Counted from the stretch's first letter, positions 25,008-33,648 are shown. The stretch is DNA of 64,000 bases from DAORHV01 sp964448405 (GCA_964448405.1 CAYUVW010000005.1:4816-68815); one strand, 5' to 3'. Numbers and translations are program-made. Notes: generated by a model not told the origin, from the sequence alone.

Positions 25008-26024
25008 CTATAAAGGCGGCTCTTCCGGAAATAGCTCCCTTTCCAGCTCTTTCAATTGCTTGCGCCACGCAATGGACATCTCGCTCTCTTTGCCGCCGCC
25101 GTACCGCTTCAAAAAGTCATCGAAGCGCTGGTCGAGCGTGACCAAGGTGTCGAACATCATGCGTTTATCGCTGTAAGCCAGCACCTGCTGCTCAATGGTC
25201 ATGGCTTTGTACGACGCGTCTTTGACCCCGTGCGAGCCGTGCGTGCGAATAATGCTGCCGATGGCAGGGAATCCCTGCTGTGCCACAAACCGTTCGGCGG
25301 CTTGTTCGTGCGGCGTTCCGTAGGTGGCTTTCAACGTGGTCCATGCAGCAGTCTGCGCCGGGGTAGGGGTGTAGTACGCGTCGCCGGTGAGGGATGCGAA
25401 GTCCGTGAAGCGCAGGAGGTCATGCAGTTTGGCGGCTGCCACGAGAGCTTTTTTTCGAATGAAGACTCCGCGCTTCAGGAGGGCGTCGGCGCAAATGCCG
25501 GCAACGTTTGCAACTCCGTCACTATGGTCACGGATGTGTTTGGGCAGCGCGGCTAGCTCAATCCATTCGTGGATTTGCTTTGCGGAAGGAATGGCGACGT
25601 CACGCAGCTCGAAGTTCAGGGTGCGGCCGGAAGCAGAGGTTTCGTCGATATGGATGCCAATGTATGGCGTGCTGTCCGCCGGCGTTTCCAGGCGTTGTGC
25701 CCATTCAATCAATCGAATGCCAGGAGCGTCGTCTGATGCGTGCAGGAATTCTGTGGCTTGCTTGCGATCCAATCGATACAGATCGAGGTGCGTCAGGGCG
25801 TCCCCATAGCGCTGTTCCAGTGCATATGTTGGGCTTACGACGGCCTCTTGAATTCCCAGTCCTTTGGCTACCCCCTGAGCAAAAGCAGTCTTTCCGGCAC
25901 CCAATTCACCCGAGAGAAAGATGGTCAAAGGGCGTATATACAGGCTTTTTGCCAGCGAAACGCCAATATTCTGCGTTTCTACGGCGCTTTCAGACGTAAT
26001 GATAAATGACTCGAACATTGACAT
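25008..26024 (-). CDS. tsaE: TsaE domain fused to an HD-type phosphohydrolase domain
   Basis: 338 aa. Residues 1-145 are TsaE/YjeE, the ATPase partner in t6A37 tRNA modification: Walker A SGELGAGKTAFAQG near residue 38, SPTYALEQRY, LDLYRLD, LIEWAQRL. Residues about 155-300 look like an HD phosphohydrolase domain (LPKHIRDHSDGVANVAG ... AAKLHDLLRF ... IIRTHGSHG). TsaE is normally a lone protein of about 150 aa, so the fusion is notable. No frameshift is seen at the junction. ATG 26024 is used; a TATAAT box (26042-26047, minus strand) is 17 nt upstream. Confidence 0.85.
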   Translation of the reverse strand: MSMFESFIITSESAVETQNIGVSLAKSLYIRPLTIFLSGELGAGKTAFAQGVAKGLGIQEAVVSPTYALEQRYGDALTHLDLYRLDRKQATEFLHASDDAPGIRLIEWAQRLETPADSTPYIGIHIDETSASGRTLNFELRDVAIPSAKQIHEWIELAALPKHIRDHSDGVANVAGICADALLKRGVFIRKKALVAAAKLHDLLRFTDFASLTGDAYYTPTPAQTAAWTTLKATYGTPHEQAAERFVAQQGFPAIGSIIRTHGSHGVKDASYKAMTIEQQVLAYSDKRMMFDTLVTLDQRFDDFLKRYGGGKESEMSIAWRKQLKELERELFPEEPPL

Positions 26025-26095
26025 TTAGTCCAAAATGTAATATTATAGATAGGTACACAGAACTTCACCTGACAAAACCCATTCTATCACCAGTC

Positions 26096-27559
26096 ATGTC
26101 TGCCACCCGTGTCGGATTCCGCGTACAGGCATTGTATAAAGTAAAGAAGCAGTCCGCTGCGCATTTTGCGCGGCAGAAGCTGTCGTTCATGGTGGCGGTG
26201 TTGTCTATTCTGGCATTCGTGATGGGTAACATGGTGGGTCAACACGGTTGGTACGCCTTTTGGAAGTCGGTGCTTGGGAAAGGGGAGGACTCCATGATTG
26301 TCTTCACCGGTACGGTTCCGCCGATTACGTATGTGCCGGATTATCAGCTGTGGGCTCAATACGGCGGAGACAAGCGTGTGCACACGTATTCGCAGGTACC
26401 GGCAGCGGTTCTGCGTCCATTGCCCGAGTACGACGGCATGACGCTGAAGCAAGACCAGCCGACATTCGCACGCCAGGTGTATTCCACGCCGTGGGCGGCT
26501 GGATACAACACTCCGGAAGGCAGTCACGCCGGTGTGGATATCGACGCGCCACGCGGCACGCCGGTGAACGCGATTGCGTCGGGTGTCGTTGAAAAAGTCG
26601 GTCAGCAGAACTACGGCTTCGGCAATTACGTCATGATTCGCCACCCCAACGTTCCGGATATGTCCAAGCCGGGCGGGGTTACCACGCTGTATTCGACCTA
26701 CGCTCACTTGGATGTCATTCTCGTGAAAGAGGGTGAGACCGTTCGTAAGGGCCAGCAGATCGGCACCGTCGGCAACACCGGACTCGTCTTCGGCGCCACC
26801 GGTTACCATTTGTACTTCGAGGTCGACACGGAAGATGCGCCATTCCACCCGTACTGGCCGTTTACCAGCACCGAAGCTAGCAGCGTCGGTCTCACGTTTG
26901 TCCAGGCGGTGGACAGCACCAAGTACCGTGATCGCGTTCTGCAGTACACGGTTAACCCCATGCAGTTTGTACAGCAGCATTTGAATACCAGTACCGTCGT
27001 CGCCTCTGCCGATGTGCATTCGTCTGCAGTGGAGTCGGATGTTCCCGCAGTACGCCTGACGTCGAAGCAACTTGCCGCCAAGCGTCGTGCCGATCGCGTC
27101 GCACGTTTGCCGGTAGTCGTGGCGGCCGTCCAGCCTGCTCCGACTCCGGTCGTTGTGAGCGAGCCTGCCCCTGCAGCGGACCTCGTTGTTGGTACTCCGG
27201 TGGAAGAGGCGTCCATTGTCGATCCGCAAAGCGTGTCATCGATCATCGTTGGAACCAATACCGATGTCGATCGCATCGAGCTTTCCCACAGCGCCATGTC
27301 GGGTCGCAGCTGGCAGAAAATGCAGGTGAAGGCGTTGGATAAGAACGGCAATATTGTGCGCTCACCGTCGTTCGATGGTCGTTTGTACATTATCGCCACG
27401 TTTGGTGAGGCCGAAATCCGCCCGAGCGAATTGTCGCCGATCGACTTCGTTGCAGGCGTTGCAACGGTGAACGTACTGCCTCGCGGTCAAAAGACGCTCA
27501 TCCTCGAAACGCGCGGCGCGTTCACTGCCGTCGGCGAGGCATGGACGATGGATCGCTAA
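26096..27559 (+). CDS. membrane-anchored M23 (LytM)-like protein with altered zinc motif
   Basis: 487 aa from the ATG at 26096 (MSATRVGFRVQALYKVKK). An N-terminal membrane anchor lies at about residues 35-55. The M23 domain spans about residues 125-270: SHAGVDIDAPRGTPVNAIASG (HxxxD), YAHLDVILVKEGETVRKGQQIGTVGNTG, and GYHLYFEVD in place of the usual HLHFE. The second His of HxH normally binds zinc, so activity may be lost or altered. A Pro/Val/Ala linker leads to a C-terminal beta-rich domain (VDRIELSHSAMSGRSWQKMQVKALD). Probably periplasmic, acting in wall metabolism as enzyme or activator. Confidence 0.88.
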   Translation: MSATRVGFRVQALYKVKKQSAAHFARQKLSFMVAVLSILAFVMGNMVGQHGWYAFWKSVLGKGEDSMIVFTGTVPPITYVPDYQLWAQYGGDKRVHTYSQVPAAVLRPLPEYDGMTLKQDQPTFARQVYSTPWAAGYNTPEGSHAGVDIDAPRGTPVNAIASGVVEKVGQQNYGFGNYVMIRHPNVPDMSKPGGVTTLYSTYAHLDVILVKEGETVRKGQQIGTVGNTGLVFGATGYHLYFEVDTEDAPFHPYWPFTSTEASSVGLTFVQAVDSTKYRDRVLQYTVNPMQFVQQHLNTSTVVASADVHSSAVESDVPAVRLTSKQLAAKRRADRVARLPVVVAAVQPAPTPVVVSEPAPAADLVVGTPVEEASIVDPQSVSSIIVGTNTDVDRIELSHSAMSGRSWQKMQVKALDKNGNIVRSPSFDGRLYIIATFGEAEIRPSELSPIDFVAGVATVNVLPRGQKTLILETRGAFTAVGEAWTMDR

Positions 27560-27576
27560 ACAATTTTGGACGCTGT

Positions 27577-27597
27577 GGAGTCCGGGGAATCCGGAGA
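27577..27597. repeat. partial 9-bp-period element
   Basis: Two degenerate 9-bp units (GGAGTCCGG, GGAATCCGG) lie between the convergent M23-like and WecA-like genes and end 1 bp before the stop codon of the latter. A single-arm relative of the hairpin family described elsewhere. Confidence 0.5.
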
Positions 27598-27598
27598 T

Positions 27599-28621
27599 TT
27601 ATCGTGCACTTCGCTTTGCATACACGCTGATCACCGAGACAACGCACAGCAGCACTACCGCGGCGATGCCTTTTTGCGCGGTGTTCAAAAAGAGCGCCGT
27701 TGCGCCGAATGCAGTGCTTACGGCCGCGGTGAGCAGTACGACCTTGCGCGCCGACCAACCGCGCGCAAGCAACAGGTGGTGCAGGTGATCGCGCCCTCCT
27801 TTAAATGGCGATGAGCCGCGCAGCATACGGCTGACAATGACGAACGCGGCGTCGATGAGCGGAATGCCAATGGCCAGAAACGCCGTCGCGACTTTACCGC
27901 CCTGGTACACGCCGAGCACGCCCAGCATGAGTCCGAAGAACATGGAGCCACTGTCACCCATCAGGACTTTGCCAGGTGGAAAATCGAAGCAGCAACACGC
28001 CAGTGCGATTGCGCCTAACGTGAAGGCGATCATGGCGACTTCGGGTTGTCCGTTGCGCAGCAGCGCCAGCAGACCGAGCATGGTGAAGCCGATGGTCGAC
28101 AGAATGCTCACTTGGCCGGGAATGCCGTCGAACCAATTGAGCGCGTTGACGGTCAGCAGCAGCCAGCCGACGGTGAAGATGCCGCTGAACAAGGGCAGCG
28201 GACCGAATGCTCCCCCCGGCAGATCCACCGTATCCAATTTCACGATGCCGCCGAACGGATTGGTCACGGTATAGATGCGAGTTCCGGCGGCAAAAATGAG
28301 CGCGCAGACGGCAAGCTGTACCAGCAGTCGGAATCGAAAGGGGAGGGGGGTGCGGTCATCGACGAAGTTCACGAGGGCCAACGTCACAATGCCAATCAGT
28401 ACGCCCAGCTCCACGCTGCCGAGTGGCACGGCGAGCGCAAACAGCACCACAAACGTGAAACTGGCGATGATGCCGGTGGGGTAGGGGAGTCGTGCGCGCT
28501 TGTGGCCGTAGCGCTCGGGGAAATCCAACAGGCCGAGTTTCGGGAACACTTTCAACGCCGCCAGGTGCCCCAGGAATGTAAGGAGAAGCGCGGCTGCCGG
28601 CAGCACGAAGAGGGGAGTCAT
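27599..28621 (-). CDS. WecA/TagO-type undecaprenyl-phosphate sugar-1-phosphate transferase
   Basis: Polyprenyl-phosphate transferase of the MraY/WecA superfamily that initiates lipid-linked glycan synthesis. 340 aa with about 11 hydrophobic segments. Motifs: ERYGHKRARLPYPTGI, NFVDDRTPLP (catalytic Asp pair), NWFDGIPGQVS (variant of NxxDGxxGL), MGDSGSMFFG and GRDHLHHLLL (HxHH). True MraY is a separate gene at 45583, so this one serves another glycan. ATG 28621 has TATACT (28630-28635) 8 nt upstream, making a leaderless start likely; longer upstream frame is not needed. Confidence 0.9.
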   Translation of the reverse strand: MTPLFVLPAAALLLTFLGHLAALKVFPKLGLLDFPERYGHKRARLPYPTGIIASFTFVVLFALAVPLGSVELGVLIGIVTLALVNFVDDRTPLPFRFRLLVQLAVCALIFAAGTRIYTVTNPFGGIVKLDTVDLPGGAFGPLPLFSGIFTVGWLLLTVNALNWFDGIPGQVSILSTIGFTMLGLLALLRNGQPEVAMIAFTLGAIALACCCFDFPPGKVLMGDSGSMFFGLMLGVLGVYQGGKVATAFLAIGIPLIDAAFVIVSRMLRGSSPFKGGRDHLHHLLLARGWSARKVVLLTAAVSTAFGATALFLNTAQKGIAAVVLLCVVSVISVYAKRSAR

Positions 28622-28640
28622 CGGTGGATAGTATAGAGGG

Positions 28641-28670
28641 GGACTCCCAGACTCCAAGGACTCCCAGACT
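28641..28670. repeat. short direct repeats of the 9-bp-period family in a divergent promoter region
   Basis: GACTCCCA, GACTCCAAG and GACTCCCAG follow one another between the -10 boxes of the WecA-like gene (minus) and the 126-aa gene (plus). Sequence type matches the 9-bp-unit hairpins but only one arm is present. Confidence 0.5.
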
Positions 28671-28686
28671 GCGGTACACTGCGGCC

Positions 28687-29067
28687 ATGGTGCGTTATGT
28701 GATCGGTTCATTGGCTCCGGTTTCGCCCAAAGGCGGTCGTAAACATTGGAACGCAATTCTACGCGAACGGGGAATCGATGGTTTCTTCGACGGCTATCCG
28801 GCGGCTACGCGTGAGGATTTGCAGTTTCGGTTGAGTGAAATGTTCTTGCTCGATCGTCGCGGCTACATCTTGCATGAGTCACTGCAGACGATGGTCTTGG
28901 ATTTGCTCGATGTGATCGACGCGTCGGCACAATCTGCCGGAGCCGCGGACACGGTCGTGAACGAAGGTGGCATCTTGCATGGATACATGTGCCACAATGA
29001 CGACGAGAAGCGTTGCGTGCTGTGGTTTCCCGTTTCCATTGTCGATCCGCATGATCGGCAGTCGTGA
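28687..29067 (+). CDS. hypothetical protein
   Basis: 126 aa from the ATG at 28687 (MVRYVIGSLAPVSPKGGRKHWNAIL). The start is supported by a TACACT box (28675-28680) 6 nt upstream. Soluble. It contains LQFRLSEMFLLDRRGYILHES and a C-terminal GYMCHNDDEKRCVLWFPVSIVD. No family recognised. It precedes pgk in the same direction, but pgk has its own promoter. Confidence 0.65.
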   Translation: MVRYVIGSLAPVSPKGGRKHWNAILRERGIDGFFDGYPAATREDLQFRLSEMFLLDRRGYILHESLQTMVLDLLDVIDASAQSAGAADTVVNEGGILHGYMCHNDDEKRCVLWFPVSIVDPHDRQS

Positions 29068-29114
29068 AGAGTGTTTGACGGAGTTGCGCGAATGCAGACC
29101 CATGGCGTGGCACG

Positions 29115-29143
29115 TTGCGTGTGAAAACGCTGCTCGGTAGAGT
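29115..29143 (+). promoter_or_regulatory. pgk promoter, leaderless arrangement
   Basis: TTGCGT (29115-29120), 17 bp, TAGAGT (29138-29143), then exactly 6 nt to the ATG at 29150. Transcription should begin at or next to the A of the start codon. Confidence 0.65.
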
Positions 29144-29149
29144 CGTTTC

Positions 29150-30343
29150 ATGCGTACCTACCACACACTCAACGATGCCAGATTGAAGGGGGAGAAGGTT
29201 TTGTTGCGCGCAGGATTCGACCTGCCGATGGAAAACGGCAAGGTTTCCGACCAGACCCGCGTGGAAGCTGTGTTACCGACGATGAAGCATATCTTGAATG
29301 CTGGAGCGGTACTTATCATCATGGCGCACCAAGGTCGCCCCAAAGACGGTCCCGATCCGGAGTTCAGCCAGAAGCCACTTGTTCCAGTGCTGGAGAAACT
29401 TCTGAAGACAACCGTGCATTTCGCTTCCGATTGCATCGGTAAGCCTGCCAAAGATGCCGTCGCCAAGGCCAAACCCGGCGAGGTCGTCTTGTTGGAGAAC
29501 TTGCGCTACCACAAAGAGGAGAAAATGAACGACGTCGCATTTGCAAAGGAGCTCGCGTCGCTCGGCGATGTGTATGTGAACGACGCATTTACCAACTGTC
29601 ATCGCAACCACGCCAGCATGATCGGCGTACCCAAGCTTTTGCCGTCGTTCATGGGTTTTTCTCTTGAAGAAGAGGTGAAGTATCTGAGTCCGGTGCTGGA
29701 TTCGCCCAAGCACCCGCTGGTCCTTCTTATCAGCGGTGCCAAGATGGAAACGAAAGTTCCCGTCATCAAGCGTTTCCTGGATAAGGGCGATCACATCTTG
29801 CTCGGTGGATGCATTGCCAACACGTTCATTGCCGCCCGCGGTTTCGATGTCGGCGAATCGAAGTACGACGAAGCGGGGCTGGAATCGGCACAGGAATTCA
29901 TGCTCGAAAGTCAGAAGGACAATAAGGCCACAATCCACGTGCCTCGTGACGTGGTGGTGGCAGACGAAACGGACGCAAAAGAAGTTGCGGATTTGCCAGT
30001 GGAAGATGTGTTGGGTGACATGAAGATTTTCGACTTGGGTGGCGTGACGGTGAAGCGCTATTGCGAGTGTATTGCCACGGCCAAAATGATCGTCTGGAAC
30101 GGACCACTCGGTATGTATGAGAACGAGAAGTTTGCGGGTGCCAGCAAGTCCATTGCCAATGCCATTGTCACGGCCACGAGCAAGGGTGCGGTGAGCATTC
30201 TTGGAGGAGGGGACACCGTCGATTTCCTAACGCGTCATGGCTTCAAAACCTCTCAGTTCACCTTTGTTAGCATGGGTGGAGGCGCAATGCTGGAGTTCAT
30301 CTCCGGAAAGGGGTTTGCGGCACTGAAAGCGTTGGAGAAATAA
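29150..30343 (+). CDS. pgk: phosphoglycerate kinase
   Basis: Interconverts 1,3-bisphosphoglycerate and 3-phosphoglycerate with ATP formation. 397 aa, normal length. Motifs: VLLRAGFDLPMENGKVSDQTRVEA, MAHQGRPKDGPD, VYVNDAFTNCHRNHASM, ISGAKMETKVPVI, WNGPLGMYE, and GGGDTVDFLTRHG ... VSMGGGAMLEFISGK. Some positions differ from the usual (VNDAFTNCHR for VDDAFGxxHR, SMGGG for STGGG) but the catalytic frame is intact. With gapA and fbp in this window it covers the lower half of glycolysis/gluconeogenesis. Confidence 0.96.
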   Translation: MRTYHTLNDARLKGEKVLLRAGFDLPMENGKVSDQTRVEAVLPTMKHILNAGAVLIIMAHQGRPKDGPDPEFSQKPLVPVLEKLLKTTVHFASDCIGKPAKDAVAKAKPGEVVLLENLRYHKEEKMNDVAFAKELASLGDVYVNDAFTNCHRNHASMIGVPKLLPSFMGFSLEEEVKYLSPVLDSPKHPLVLLISGAKMETKVPVIKRFLDKGDHILLGGCIANTFIAARGFDVGESKYDEAGLESAQEFMLESQKDNKATIHVPRDVVVADETDAKEVADLPVEDVLGDMKIFDLGGVTVKRYCECIATAKMIVWNGPLGMYENEKFAGASKSIANAIVTATSKGAVSILGGGDTVDFLTRHGFKTSQFTFVSMGGGAMLEFISGKGFAALKALEK

Positions 30344-30389
30344 TTGAAAGGGGAGTGGTACACTACTTCAGTTCCCGTCGTGATTGCTC

Positions 30390-32000
30390 ATGGTTGCAGA
30401 GACCGATATCACCGTGCTCGTCGTCCAAGACGCACAGGACGCAAAAACAGCCGCATCGACCATTCGGCGCAGCCAAGGACCGCTGTTGTTGGTGTTATCG
30501 CCGGGGGGACTCGCAGACATTACGAATGACTCAGAGCAATTGAAGTCCTGGTTTAAAGACCTGAAATCCCTGAACCGCGATCGTACGCTCATCGTCGCCA
30601 CCAAGAATAAGATTACACAACAAATCGCTGAAACGCAGGGCTGGCAGGTGATTCGCAACCTCAAGCGTCTTAAGCTGTCACTCAACAAACATCCGGCGAA
30701 AGCCCAAGCGGTGCGTGTGTTCAGCCCAGGTGCTTGGCGCCAGGACATCCGCACCAAGCTGCAATTCGTCGGTTTGCTGTCGTTGCCAAAGTTTCGCATC
30801 TGGTTGCTGCTTGGCATCAGTTTCGGCGTCTTTGTGTTCATTTTCGTCAAATTACTGCCATCGGCAGAAGTGCGCATTTGGCCGAATCAGGAATCGGAGA
30901 ACTACACCATGAACGTGTTCCTGGTGGCATCCGGCGCGGCGTTGCCGGTGCCGACGGAACGCGTACACACGCTGCAGCTTTTGCCGCAGACGGTTGCCAT
31001 AGAACGAACGATCACCTTCGATCAAATCAGTAAAAACTTCACCGGTACCAATGCCGAAGTGGCAATCACGGTCTATAACGACTCCGACGAAACCTATTCG
31101 TTGCGGCAAGGTACGCGTCTCGCCAACCAAGCCGGTATGCGATTCCGCCTGAAAGAAGATTTGGTCTTGGCGGCACATAGTAAGGAAGAAGTGCAGACGG
31201 TTGCTGATCCGCTGGACCAGTACGGCGAGGTCGTCGGCGAACGCGGCAACGTGCCGGCCGGACTGAAATGGGAGCTTCCGGGTCTTCCCGAAGCCGAGCG
31301 CAAGTTCGTGTACGGCCGCAACGAGAAATCCGGCAGCAAAGGCACCACGTCGTACCAAAGCATTGTGAAGAAGGAAGATATCGAAGCCGCACGCAAAAAA
31401 CTGGAACAAGAGCTGTTGGCAGTTGCCAAGCAATTGGCCAATGAGGAGCGCACCGGCCGCAACACCTTGGACGGTGCATCGTTCGTGCAGCTGAATTACG
31501 AAGAACTGACGCGCATTACCTATAAGGACTTCGATTTGTCCGAGTCGTTCATCGGCCAGAACATCCAGAGCATCCCGGTGAGCGGCAAAATCGAATATAC
31601 GGTGTTGCTGTATGACGACGGCAAGCTATTGGACCTTCTGAAGAACGAAGTGGGCGGGCGAGTGGGTACCGACCGCATGATCATTGAAAGTTCGCTGAAT
31701 AAGGACAACATGAACATTCACGTCATTGCACCGTGGGATGACAACTTGTTGTGGGTAAAATTAACTGCCGATTTGACATACACCCAAAGGTATTTGTTAA
31801 ACCCCATTACACCCAACGGTGCCAAGTTCGGGAAGTACATCCGAGACAACGTAGCGGGGAAAACGAGGGTCGATGCCCTACGCATCATTAAGAACCTTCC
31901 TGAGGTTGCCAGGGCAGAGATATCCATCTGGCCGCCGTGGACGGACTTCCTGCCGGCCATTGGATCCAACATCGTGGTGTCCGAACAGGCAGACGAATAG
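30390..32000 (+). CDS. single-span membrane protein with baseplate-J-like extracytoplasmic region
   Basis: 536 aa from the ATG at 30390 (MVAETDITVLVVQD). Residues 1-130 form a cytoplasmic domain (LLLVLSPGGLADITND, TLIVATKNKITQQIAE). One transmembrane segment lies at about 132-152 (IWLLLGISFGVFVFIF). The external part contains ITVYNDSDETYSLRQGTRLANQAGMRFRLKED, then ...GEVVGERGNVPAGLKWELPGLPEAERKF, a pattern resembling baseplate-J-like proteins common in CPR bacteria. A coiled segment (KKEDIEAARKKLEQELLAV) follows. Assignment by pattern; function unknown. A TACACT box lies at 30359-30364. Confidence 0.7.
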   Translation: MVAETDITVLVVQDAQDAKTAASTIRRSQGPLLLVLSPGGLADITNDSEQLKSWFKDLKSLNRDRTLIVATKNKITQQIAETQGWQVIRNLKRLKLSLNKHPAKAQAVRVFSPGAWRQDIRTKLQFVGLLSLPKFRIWLLLGISFGVFVFIFVKLLPSAEVRIWPNQESENYTMNVFLVASGAALPVPTERVHTLQLLPQTVAIERTITFDQISKNFTGTNAEVAITVYNDSDETYSLRQGTRLANQAGMRFRLKEDLVLAAHSKEEVQTVADPLDQYGEVVGERGNVPAGLKWELPGLPEAERKFVYGRNEKSGSKGTTSYQSIVKKEDIEAARKKLEQELLAVAKQLANEERTGRNTLDGASFVQLNYEELTRITYKDFDLSESFIGQNIQSIPVSGKIEYTVLLYDDGKLLDLLKNEVGGRVGTDRMIIESSLNKDNMNIHVIAPWDDNLLWVKLTADLTYTQRYLLNPITPNGAKFGKYIRDNVAGKTRVDALRIIKNLPEVARAEISIWPPWTDFLPAIGSNIVVSEQADE

Positions 32001-32428
32001 CCGGGACTGCATTTGAATGATGTACAAGATACATTGTGCATTATTAACCAAAGACTTGCTTTTCCTCCCCTCTCATCAGTTTTTGCGCAATGGTTTGCGC
32101 GAAAGTACGTTTTTTCTTTGCAAATCCGTCCCCTGTGGAAATACACATACAGTGTGGAAAATGTGCATTCGCCAGTTCGCAGAATTTTATGTCCAATACT
32201 ACAAAAATTGTACTTTTCCGCATCCCCTAGCCATTCTTATTCCTAAAAACAGCCTGAAATGTCAGGGAAATTCTACATTCAAGTAAGGGTTTCTTGGCTT
32301 TTGGAAGCCAAGTGCGGGGGAGTGTCGCCGAAAATCGATGGGGGAGAAATGGCTTATTCCCCTATCCCCCGCACTCTAACCCTATTCAGGGGGGCGAGTG
32401 GGGTGGAAGGTGGTATGCTTTTCTGTAC
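32001..32428. other. 428-bp gene-free region, AT-rich, with DnaA-box-like sites and inverted repeats
   Basis: The first 290 bp are AT-rich and contain two 8-of-9 DnaA-box matches in the same orientation, TGTGGAAAT (32134-32142) and TGTGGAAAA (32153-32161), 19 bp apart. A hairpin with an 8-bp stem (CTTGGCTT/AAGCCAAG, 32293-32312) and an 11-bp inverted repeat (AGTGCGGGGGA at 32311-32321, TCCCCCGCACT at 32365-32375) follow. The tail holds a TATGCT -10 box (32414-32419) for the next gene. No protein gene is convincing. Confidence 0.6.
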
Positions 32429-33106
32429 ATGAGCATTCACATTCTTCGTCACGGCAAGACTGTCGCAAACGAACACAACGAAAGTGCGGAGGCTGGCAAT
32501 AGGTTTTTCGGCGGACAATCCGAAACGCCCATGACTTTGGAGGGCGTCCGTCAGATAAAGCAGCTTGGTCTTCGGTATATGCAGCAACGCATTTCGTTCG
32601 CGCGAGTGTTTTCGTCACCAGCCGGCCGTGCGACCACCGGTGCGGAGACGTTGTTAAATGAAATGGGGCTTGCCGTTCCCATTGAGCCTATCGAAGCGCT
32701 TGCCGAGCGTGCTTCTGGGGTTATTGCCGGAAAAACGCGTGATCAGCTGTTAGCCGAACAGCCGGAATTCGAAGTACATCTCCGGCGTGATCCTCAACTT
32801 CGGCATTTGCGGGAAAGTTTTGAGCCATCGGGTATCCCCGGTTTCGAGGATTACGGTGCGGTGGTGCAGCGGCTTCGCACAGGCGCTATCCCGCTGCTGC
32901 GTTCCGCAGACGGCGCCACGGAAGAGCAGTCCTATGAACTCATCGCACTGGAGGACGACGTCGGAGAGTACGATAGGGTCCTGGCGGTGACACATAAGCA
33001 CACCACGCGCTGTTTGTTATATGCCTTGTTGGATCTTACAAAAGAGCAGGCAATCCGCCTGGAAGTTCCCAATGCGCAGCCGTTTGTGCTGCGGAAGCGC
33101 GCGTAA
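32429..33106 (+). CDS. histidine phosphatase (phosphoglycerate-mutase-like)
   Basis: 225 aa from the ATG at 32429 (MSIHILRHGKTVANEHN). The RHG motif with catalytic His sits at residues 7-9. VFSSPAGRATTGAETLL gives the second Arg region, and VTHKHTTRCLLYALL supplies the distal His. Broad-specificity phosphatase or phosphoglycerate mutase; the substrate cannot be assigned, and it is divergent from GpmA. A TGG-TATGCT box (32414-32419) lies 9 nt before the ATG. The upstream extension of the frame runs into repeats and is not coding. Confidence 0.85.
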   Translation: MSIHILRHGKTVANEHNESAEAGNRFFGGQSETPMTLEGVRQIKQLGLRYMQQRISFARVFSSPAGRATTGAETLLNEMGLAVPIEPIEALAERASGVIAGKTRDQLLAEQPEFEVHLRRDPQLRHLRESFEPSGIPGFEDYGAVVQRLRTGAIPLLRSADGATEEQSYELIALEDDVGEYDRVLAVTHKHTTRCLLYALLDLTKEQAIRLEVPNAQPFVLRKRA

Positions 33107-33149
33107 TACGCACAGAAGCAGGGCTGTTGGTATATTGCTGTTTTCCCGT

Positions 33150-33248
33150 CTACAGGAAGTAGATGCGCGCAATCAGCGCTGCGCTGGACGTAATGATCCC
33201 AGAGAGCATGAACGCTTTGCCGATGCCGATGATCTGGGAGTAGTTCAT
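33150..33248 (-). CDS. 32-aa membrane peptide
   Basis: Begins MNYSQIIGIGKAFMLSG and continues as a single hydrophobic span ending ARIYFL. It lies 19 bp downstream of the 98-aa gene on the same strand and could be co-transcribed. Too short for statistical support; plausible from composition and position. Confidence 0.4.
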   Translation of the reverse strand: MNYSQIIGIGKAFMLSGIITSSAALIARIYFL

Positions 33249-33267
33249 GGGAGTAAAAACTGAGGGT

Positions 33268-33564
33268 TTAGGCGGTGTGAGCGAAGTCGGCGGGAACGAA
33301 ATTCTGGTCAGGGTAAGGACTAGTAGAACGAAGAGGCAGACGTTTTGTTACACGGGTCACGCCGCAACCCATGCTCTGCAGAGTGCACTGGAGGCGGCGG
33401 ATGCCCGGGGTAGATGACGCAAGAACCACGTGAACATTACGAGGCTCCGGAAAAACCGTCATCCAGGCCACAACCGAATCGGCCGACATGCCTGCGATGC
33501 CGCGGCAGTCGATAACCAACTTTTGGGTGATGGTTGCCTTGGGTGTGGTGCTGGTGACCGTCAT
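33268..33564 (-). CDS. small protein, possibly STAS-like
   Basis: 98 aa from the ATG at 33564 (MTVTSTTPKATITQKLV). The segment KLVIDCRGIAGMSADSVVAWM ... RNVHVVLASSTPGIRRLQCTLQSMG resembles the strand-helix pattern of STAS (anti-sigma-antagonist) domains, at low confidence. A TACACT box (33571-33576) lies exactly 6 nt before the ATG, which favours this start over the longer frame reaching 33678. Confidence 0.5.
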   Translation of the reverse strand: MTVTSTTPKATITQKLVIDCRGIAGMSADSVVAWMTVFPEPRNVHVVLASSTPGIRRLQCTLQSMGCGVTRVTKRLPLRSTSPYPDQNFVPADFAHTA

Positions 33565-33648
33565 GACACGAGTGTACGGTCGTACACCCATGATTGCAAC
33601 CGAACGGAATGGACAAATTCGGATGGCTGTCTCGTGAAATATGTTTTC

